Of a stretch of 64,000 bases of DNA, positions 59,101 to 64,000 are shown one piece after another; position 1 is the stretch's first letter; each line of letters opens with the position of its first letter. This DNA comes from Chrysaora quinquecirrha (taxonomy: Eukaryota > Cnidaria > Scyphozoa > Semaeostomeae > Pelagiidae). Made by a program: the position numbers and the translations under genes. The notes under the pieces are model-generated. The model saw only the letters and a program-made list of their open reading frames with translations, was not told the DNA's origin and searched no databases. The stretch lies in the NCBI GenBank assembly GCA_014526335.1, contig JACTAT010000051.1, positions 2,766,411 through 2,830,410 of the forward strand, in the 5' to 3' direction.

Positions 59101-61220
59101 CCATATGAGATGATTTTTCTTTTAACTATGTTCCCCTAAAACCGCATATCAGATTTGAAAAATAAGAATACTTTAAGAATATATTTAGGCTCAAAACGAA
59201 CATTTTTTAAGAATATTGAGGCTGGACAAAATTTATAGTATTCTTATAAAAAAAGAGTGTATGATAGTATGCAACCAGAAACATGCTGGCTGTAATTATT
59301 TGTCATACAAAGTTGAAGAAGTAGATTCTTGTTGGAGCAAATATCATGTAATGATGATGACGATGATGATGATGTTGAAGTTGATGAAGAGAGTGATGAT
59401 AATTTCCCCTTCTCAGTGTCCCGGAAACCTCCCCGGACTCAAGCGAAAGTTAAGGTAACGTGCATTCTTGCACCAGCTTCTTAAAGGTACTTTGCTGACT
59501 GGTGGAATGGACTGGAATGGAATGGGAAAGCCAAAGTCGTTCGTTAGAGTCTTGTCTTGCCAAGGCTAATCTGGAAGGAAGAATCTTGTCTTGCCAAGGC
59601 TTTTCTGGTACTACTGGCTGCTACTACTGGCTGCCTACGCAGCAAGCTGCAAGATAATCTCACTACTATTATCATTAGCTGATTTCCTAGCAAAACATGA
59701 ACATATTTGTTGATCCCTTACTCTAAAGACACAGGTCACGAACAATCGACAGGCAGTCCGAAAACCGAAATTAATAAGCAATAAGATAAAAGAAATACCA
59801 ACCTATTTAAGCATTTTCTAACTTGATAAGAAACCCCTCCACCACAAGAACGCGAACAGGCTGTCCAATCATTCCATTCTGACCACTTGTCGAGTTGCTA
59901 TAAAGAATTTTAATAAAATAAATGATATGGCAAGGATAAGATAACTGAAGCACGCAAAAGTTAAACAATGATAGTTGCATTTTTGTTGTTTTTACGGTGG
60001 TTAGTTGGTTAACTTTCTCATTGGTATTTTCAAATAGAAAATGCCTGAGATAAATTTATTAAAATCATGCAAGCTAATTTTTAAAAAAGTGTTTCTTGAA
60101 GAATTTCTTAACTTCCCAACAACAAAACTTTTCTAATTTACTGAAATAAGGATATAGGCCGATATAATTTTAAGCAACTTTGATCGCTGGACGAAAGTCA
60201 AGTTGCTTATTAAAAAAAAGTGTATAGCATTGAAATTACACAGCTCTGAGGCGTGAACTGCCAATTCACATTTCACAATAATTCGATTTAGCCTCCCACA
60301 AAACGTCCCCCCTCTCTAACGAGCCCCTCCTTGAGAATTCGAATTTCTTACCTCATGTAGTCAAAGAAGGCAACACATGTGTAAATAAATGAGTTGTCTG
60401 TACAATGTTTATAACTACATTTTCTATAACTTATTTCATCAAGGACATTCTGGGGGAACGAATATATGGCAGTAGGTCCTGTTTTGCAAGCAGTCGTTTA
60501 TGCATTTTGCTTCTATTTCAAAAAAAAAATTCAGCTTGTCGAATAAGACCTCCATTCGGAAGGTTTGATTAAACAACCTTCAGAATAAGTACTTTGGAAC
60601 ACCGAGTTCTATTAACCCTTCGGTGCTTAACCGAGTCGAGACGTTACGGTGAGCAATTAAGTCTGTTATAAGTTTAGAGACCCTAAACGTGGGAGAAATC
60701 TCTTAACTCTTTGGCAAATATTTAAAACTGAGAAATATTGGATGACATTTAATAATAGCACCACGGGATCAGTGTGTTTTCATTTATTATTTGAAAATTG
60801 CAAAATTAAGAAAATACTTTATTTAAATAAGCAACTGGACTTTTGGTCCAGCCCTCGAAAGTTGCTTAAAATAACTAGTATTTTAGCCCTCGCAGAATGA
60901 CTGGTACCCCGTAACAACTCTTTTTTGGCTCTTTTCTTGCTTTTCAATGCAACTGACAAGTTTGCAATGATGTATATTTTATAAGGAAAGCTATCTTAAC
61001 AAAAAAAAGTTAAACAAAATCTCAGCCCTAGTTGCTTGCTGACCAGCTGCTTATTAAGAAGTGAGTTGGAGATTAATTACAAGGTAACCAATTCCGAGGA
61101 TTAAGGCGATATTAATTAAGAAGTAATAACATTTTAAACAAGATCCAAATATTAACTCACCTGACAGCAAACTGCCAAAATGCAATAAAATAAGACAATC
61201 AAAGAGCCAAGCAATTTCAT
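47123..61220 (-). CDS. ADAMTS-like / papilin-like matrix protein
   Basis: Secreted matrix glycoprotein with no protease domain. Nineteen exons: 61161-61220, 59803-59897, 58678-58741, 58357-58459, 57817-57947, 57221-57340, 56345-56428, 55659-55819, 54675-54810, 54450-54573, 53514-53718, 52577-52759, 51887-52060, 51085-51267, 50393-50561, 49638-49871, 48860-49102, 47949-48227 and 47123-47250; 958 residues with one base added. Order: signal peptide [23 protein letters not shown]1 ([27 protein letters not shown]); ADAMTS cysteine-rich domain ([31 protein letters not shown]); spacer ([35 protein letters not shown]); six more TSP1 repeats ([50 protein letters not shown]); a Thr-rich mucin-like linker; two Ig domains; and a C-terminal PLAC domain ([11 protein letters not shown] ... 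[15 protein letters not shown]). This is papilin/ADAMTSL architecture without Kunitz domains. One -1 break near 57300-57310, before [15 protein letters not shown]. Confidence 0.92.
47560..47800. repeat. Diverged copy of the TTGTCAAACA repeat family
   Basis: GGGCGAATGTTTGTCGAACA, TTGCTTATAAAGCAAAGTTT and TTGACAAACAATGTTTAC recall the 17043 and 56508 elements. Lies in the last intron of the ADAMTS-like gene. Confidence 0.5.
50095..50190. repeat. Short element with GAGCCCCCTCGAATAA ends
   Basis: GAGCCCCCTCGAATAACCCC on the left and GGGGGCTAACTCGAGG on the right form an imperfect inverted repeat. Related to the AGCCCC arrays at 12353-12700 and 55843-56190. Intronic. Confidence 0.55.
53130..53330 (-). 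mobile_element. tRNA-derived SINE, second family
   Basis: On the minus strand: TGGCACAGTGGCTAGCGTTC (box A-like) and, about 30 bp on, GTGGGTTCAGGCCACGG (box B-like), followed by an unrelated body. It lies in an intron between TSP1 exons. Confidence 0.6.
53780..54139. repeat. Purine-rich (GACAAGA) intron tract
   Basis: Strong strand asymmetry: the plus strand is dominated by A and G with recurring GACAAGA, AAGACAAG and GGACAAG. Open frames here on both strands are composition artefacts. Confidence 0.6.
54140..54311. mobile_element. MITE with 12-bp target duplication
   Basis: Inverted ends AGACTCACTACAAGTCGTAG and, from the right, AGACTTACTACATGAGTCGT. AAGGCAAGGTTA is present immediately on both sides, so the target duplication is about 12 bp, nearest to the 8-11 bp range of Mutator-like elements. 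Same family as 39697-39838. Confidence 0.82.
55031..55105. mobile_element. Solo end of the 54140 MITE family
   Basis: About 75 bp matching the right part of the 54140-54311 element in the opposite orientation (TAGACTTACTACATGAGTCG then TTTTCGCCGCCTTCACCTC). Two ADAMTS-like exons lie between the two copies. Confidence 0.8.
55843..56190. repeat. GGGGGCTTA-rich dispersed repeat
   Basis: ACCGTAAAAGCTCTATTAGA opens a block with CCCCCGGGGGCTTATTTT, GGGGGCTTAAGGGGGGCTTA and later GAGGGGCTTAATATAGAGGC. Lies between two spacer-domain exons. Confidence 0.6.
56508..57120. repeat. MITE-related block with 171-bp tandem duplication
   Basis: AAATGTTTGACC starts at 56737, 56908 and 57079, exactly 171 bp apart each time, giving two full units and a partial third that are nearly identical. 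The outer part (56520-56735) has inverted TTGTCAAACA and TTGTAAAGCAA blocks like the 17043 element. Ends CAGGGCAACC / GCAGGGCCTGG. Confidence 0.8.
58888..59261. mobile_element. Tc1/mariner-type MITE, TA duplication
   Basis: Flanked by TA. Ends CACTCTTTTTTTATAAGAAT and its inverse complement (TATTCTTATAAAAAAAGAGTG). Internal TAAGAATAT phrases recur. About 370 bp, no transposase. Between ADAMTS-like exons 2 and 3. Confidence 0.8.
59341..59392. repeat. (GATGAT)n microsatellite
   Basis: Short GATGAT run in the same ADAMTS-like intron as the TA-flanked MITE. Confidence 0.8.
60160..60880. mobile_element. Element with about 46-bp compound inverted ends
   Basis: TTTTAAGCAACTTTGATCGC ... AAGTCAAGTTGCTTATT on the left pairs with AATAAGCAACTGGACTTTTG ... 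CGAAAGTTGCTTAAAAT on the right. Each end also contains AAGCAACT/AGTTGCTT as its own inverted repeat. In the first ADAMTS-like intron. Confidence 0.75.
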
Positions 61221-61906
61221 CGCTGAGTCCTATAAATGGAAAGTTAAACGTTAAGTTAATAAACTTATGTCAGAGTAGCCCTCTAGACAGGCCACCCACA
61301 TAAAAGAACTGGGATTCAGGAATCTCTGTTTTAAGAGTGTCTTCTAAAAGGGTAGAACAATGATTTTTAAACCACACTAATAATATAAGGCAGTGGTTTT
61401 AAGATGCTTTTGTGTCCTTCTCCTTTGATGAGTGATTCTAAACCGTTGTTTTAATATAGTGGACGACAAAAACTCATTGGTATTTATATGCTGATATAAG
61501 GGTACACCGCTGATCCGCCCGCGATAAGAAAGTTAGAATAACTGAGGGTGAGGCCTTTATTCTAAGGAAATAAGATGGTTATGGGGGCCCGAATTGGTGT
61601 TGTAGAACTGAAAAAAAAAACAATTGGGTTCATGGGTCTCTACCGACAAATTCAATGAAGGACAAAACGTAAAAATCTACCGTTTATCCTACGGACTCAG
61701 CACCTTGCGGACTCCCCTGGCCGGAATCAGGGTACAGCGACAGGGCGAAACCAGCCAATTCATGGGTAAAGATAGAAATTTTAAACTATAATCTGGTTCA
61801 TTTTTAGAAGGCGAAATGGGGCAGCAGCTCTCGCTTTTGTACACAAAAAGAGACTAATCCAAATTTGAGAAATAGAGAAATGATAAGTTCTGGCTTGGGA
61901 GATGAA
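61221..61906. promoter_or_regulatory. Upstream region of ADAMTS-like gene
   Basis: Presumed 5' UTR and promoter of the minus-strand gene. No distinct motif recognised. No gene seen. Confidence 0.3.
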
Positions 61907-62045
61907 TGCCTGATTATGATGATGAAGATGATGATGATGATGATGATGGTGGTAGTGATGATGGTGATGATGATGATGATGGTGGTGATGATGGTGATGA
62001 TGGTGATGCTGATGGTGACGATGATAATTCTGATGATGACAATGT
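61907..62045. repeat. (ATGATG)n / (GATGGT)n microsatellite
   Basis: About 140 bp of imperfect GAT/GGT trinucleotides. All open frames here (Met-, Asp- or Ile-rich) are repeat artefacts. Confidence 0.95.
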
Positions 62046-62700
62046 CCATTTTGTAGCCCATGGAAAGATATTTTGCAGCCCTCCGGTCATCTATTTCAAC
62101 AAATCACATCTTATGGAAGAGGCAAACAAACGACAAAATAATGCATGGCCATAAAAATATCAAAAAATAGATAAATTAAGACGGGAAGGAAGGGAGGAGC
62201 TAGAAATTAAGGTCATATCAAAGTATGACTGGAGGCAGATTGATAAAATTAAAACCACGAAATATTTCGATGACAAATTCGAAATAACGAAGAGGAACAT
62301 TGGCTTCTTGTCAAGACAAAGCTTCTGTCTTGTAATCGGAAACTTGCTCTGGGCTGAAGAGCTACAAAGCAATACAAGCGAGGAATATTTGGAAGGGGAA
62401 TCGTTAAAGTTTCTATTCTGGCAGGAAATCCTTTAACCTCCTGCGAAATCCCTGCAGAATCCTTTTCTCTTTATGAGAATCTCGGACAAATCTTCAGCAG
62501 TGAATTTTCCCTCGTTCCAGTCCACTTTGAAATTCGTTAACAACAATGTTTCTCAAACAAGTACTACCATTCGAGACTAATTACAAGAGCCTCAGTGTCC
62601 GCTCATTGAAGCTAGACCAACAACAACAGCAGTTACCTACAAGAAGCAAGAGTTGCCTCTATACGACAACAACAACAATTAAGGTGGTGGCATCTATAAG
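62046..62700. other. Intergenic, no gene seen
   Basis: AT-rich sequence with CAACAACAACAG-type runs near 62615-62680. No supported ORF. Confidence 0.5.
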
Positions 62701-62705
62701 GAACT

Positions 62706-62960
62706 TGTAGACTTATTACACGAGTCGTACTATTCGCAAACAACAACCAACAATTACCCGAACAACCACAACAACAGGTTGCTGTTTGCTTCATAGTACG
62801 ACTCATTAACATAGGGGTTCAAAACCTGGCCTGTTTTGATCTGACGGCGGCAGCTCAAAATGAGGAAACAGCTGTATGTTGTTGTTGTTGTAAGAAGCGG
62901 CAACTCTGAGGAAACAGCTGTATGTTGTTGTTGTTGTAAGAAGCTGTTTCCGAAAGAGTG
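62706..62960. repeat. MITE remnant and GTT/AAC-rich duplication
   Basis: GACTTATTACACGAGTCGTA (62706) and TAGTACGACTCATTAA (62798) are inverted ends of the 39697/54140 family. Just after, a 37-bp unit starting AGGAAACAGCTGTATG and running through (GTT)n to GTAAGAAGC occurs twice in tandem (62865-62942). Confidence 0.65.
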
Positions 62961-63639
62961 GGAGGAAGGTAATAAGTCTAAGGAACTTGTGTTAAAAGTC
63001 TCACAACTTAGATAGATTTGAGCGGAGGTGAAGGATGTCGAAGGAGGGAATCCTTGTTTTACAAGAAATCCCTGAAGAATCCTTTTGTTTCTTATGCAGT
63101 AATCTCATCAATCACACAGTAGGGAAAAGTGCAGTAAATTCCACTGGAGTAACACAAGACCACAGTGTCGAATGCTAAAAATGCCACAAACCATGCTAAT
63201 TATAAAACAAGATAAGAAGATGCACAAAAGTATCATTGATATTTTGCTTTACTTTTGTTAGCAGGCGGAATTTAATAGATAAGTAACAATTCGGCGATTT
63301 TAATTAGATCCATAACAAGATCAGTGGCAGATGGAAAGAGTGAATGTGTTTTTGTGATGAAGATTTCAAAGAATTTGAATTGAAACATCGAAGTTTTCTT
63401 CAATCCTGTTACTGCAATGCAGTTCTAGGGAGATTTAAGCCACTTCTACGAGCATACTAAAAGCTATCATTTAGGTCACAGAACAGGCATCTTAGCATTA
63501 CAGTCAATTCTATTGGCAGAAAGTTACTCCACCATAAGAAACTCTGAGTTCGAGTCTGATTTCAGATGAGAGCTATATCCCTAGCAAAAGAAATGTCAAA
63601 AACTAGGCAACCAGAATAAATCTGCAACAGTAAGGTCGC

Positions 63640-63900
63640 TATACCATCTAATAAGCTTGGTCACTATACTATTTTATACTTCTGGTCGTTATACCATCTG
63701 ATAATCCTGCTCATTATAACATCTAACAAGCCTGGTCGTTGGTCAATGGTCGCTATACCATCTAATTAGCCTGGTCATTATAACATCTAATAAGCCTGGT
63801 CGTTGGTCAATTGCCGCTATTCCATCTAATAAGCCTGGTCGTTATACCATCTTATAAGTTTGGTCGTTGGTCAATGGTCGTTATACTATCTCACAGGCTG
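63640..63900. repeat. Tandem repeat, CCTGGTCGTTATACCATC type
   Basis: About nine units of roughly 28 bp (GCCTGGTCGTTATACCATCT then AATAA), with a higher-order pattern of about 64 bp where GTTGGTCAATGGTCG is inserted. Units vary at a few positions. Confidence 0.8.
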
Positions 63901-64000
63901 CTGCACCTAAAAACCATGGGTTTTGTTGACCCCTTTCCGTGTAAAGCAATAACTTGGTAGATACAGATAGAAGCAGACCTTTCCCAGCCAAATCGAAACA

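Noticed and set aside
61865..62154. Met-, Asp- or Ile-rich ORFs
   Set aside because: Products of the GAT/GGT microsatellite read in different frames.

Overview
This window is animal nuclear DNA. Genes are split into short exons by AT-rich introns with GT/AG borders. The products are animal families: an EMI/EGF secreted protein, a class C GPCR, an ADAMTS-like matrix protein and a selenoprotein W with UGA and SECIS. Introns and gaps hold many MITEs, tRNA-derived SINEs, a decayed LINE and simple repeats. The mix suits an invertebrate, perhaps a cnidarian; I cannot name the lineage with confidence.

Layout: (1) 151-1833, minus, EGFL7-like secreted protein running off the left edge. (2) 2847-6031, minus, LCLAT1 (lysocardiolipin/lysophospholipid acyltransferase) with a 10-nt microexon. 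(3) 8091-13910, plus, mGluR/CaSR-like class C GPCR whose first exon lies between (CTAA)n arrays and whose first intron holds an antisense LINE. (4) 14698-23056, minus, UGP2 in 13 exons. (5) 23984-26035, plus, an unrecognised beta-propeller-like protein, divergent from UGP2. (6) 26696-31094, minus, PM20D2 peptidase; its introns hold an 80-bp palindrome and a nested inverted-repeat structure. (7) 31730-42822, plus, the most unusual gene: about 2,360 residues of acidic, repeat-bearing, probably disordered sequence spliced in frame onto a complete actin fold. (8) 43644-44472, minus, OPA3, divergent from (9) 44803-45664, plus, SELENOW. (10) 47123-61220, minus, a 19-exon ADAMTS-like/papilin-like protein with seven TSP1 repeats, two Ig domains and a PLAC domain. 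(11) 61221-64000, intergenic repeats.

Exon models were built by eye from splice signals, reading phase and family knowledge. For every complete model the exon lengths sum to a multiple of three once nine breaks are allowed for. All nine breaks (LCLAT1 1, GPCR 2, actin fusion 5, ADAMTS-like 1) need one extra base, which looks like consensus base loss in the assembly rather than pseudogenes.

The genes are not one pathway. They are housekeeping metabolism (UGP2, LCLAT1, PM20D2, OPA3), redox (SELENOW), extracellular matrix (EGFL7-like, ADAMTS-like), signalling (GPCR) and a possibly cytoskeletal actin fusion. Three head-to-head pairs (UGP2/beta-propeller, PM20D2/actin fusion, OPA3/SELENOW) may share promoters.
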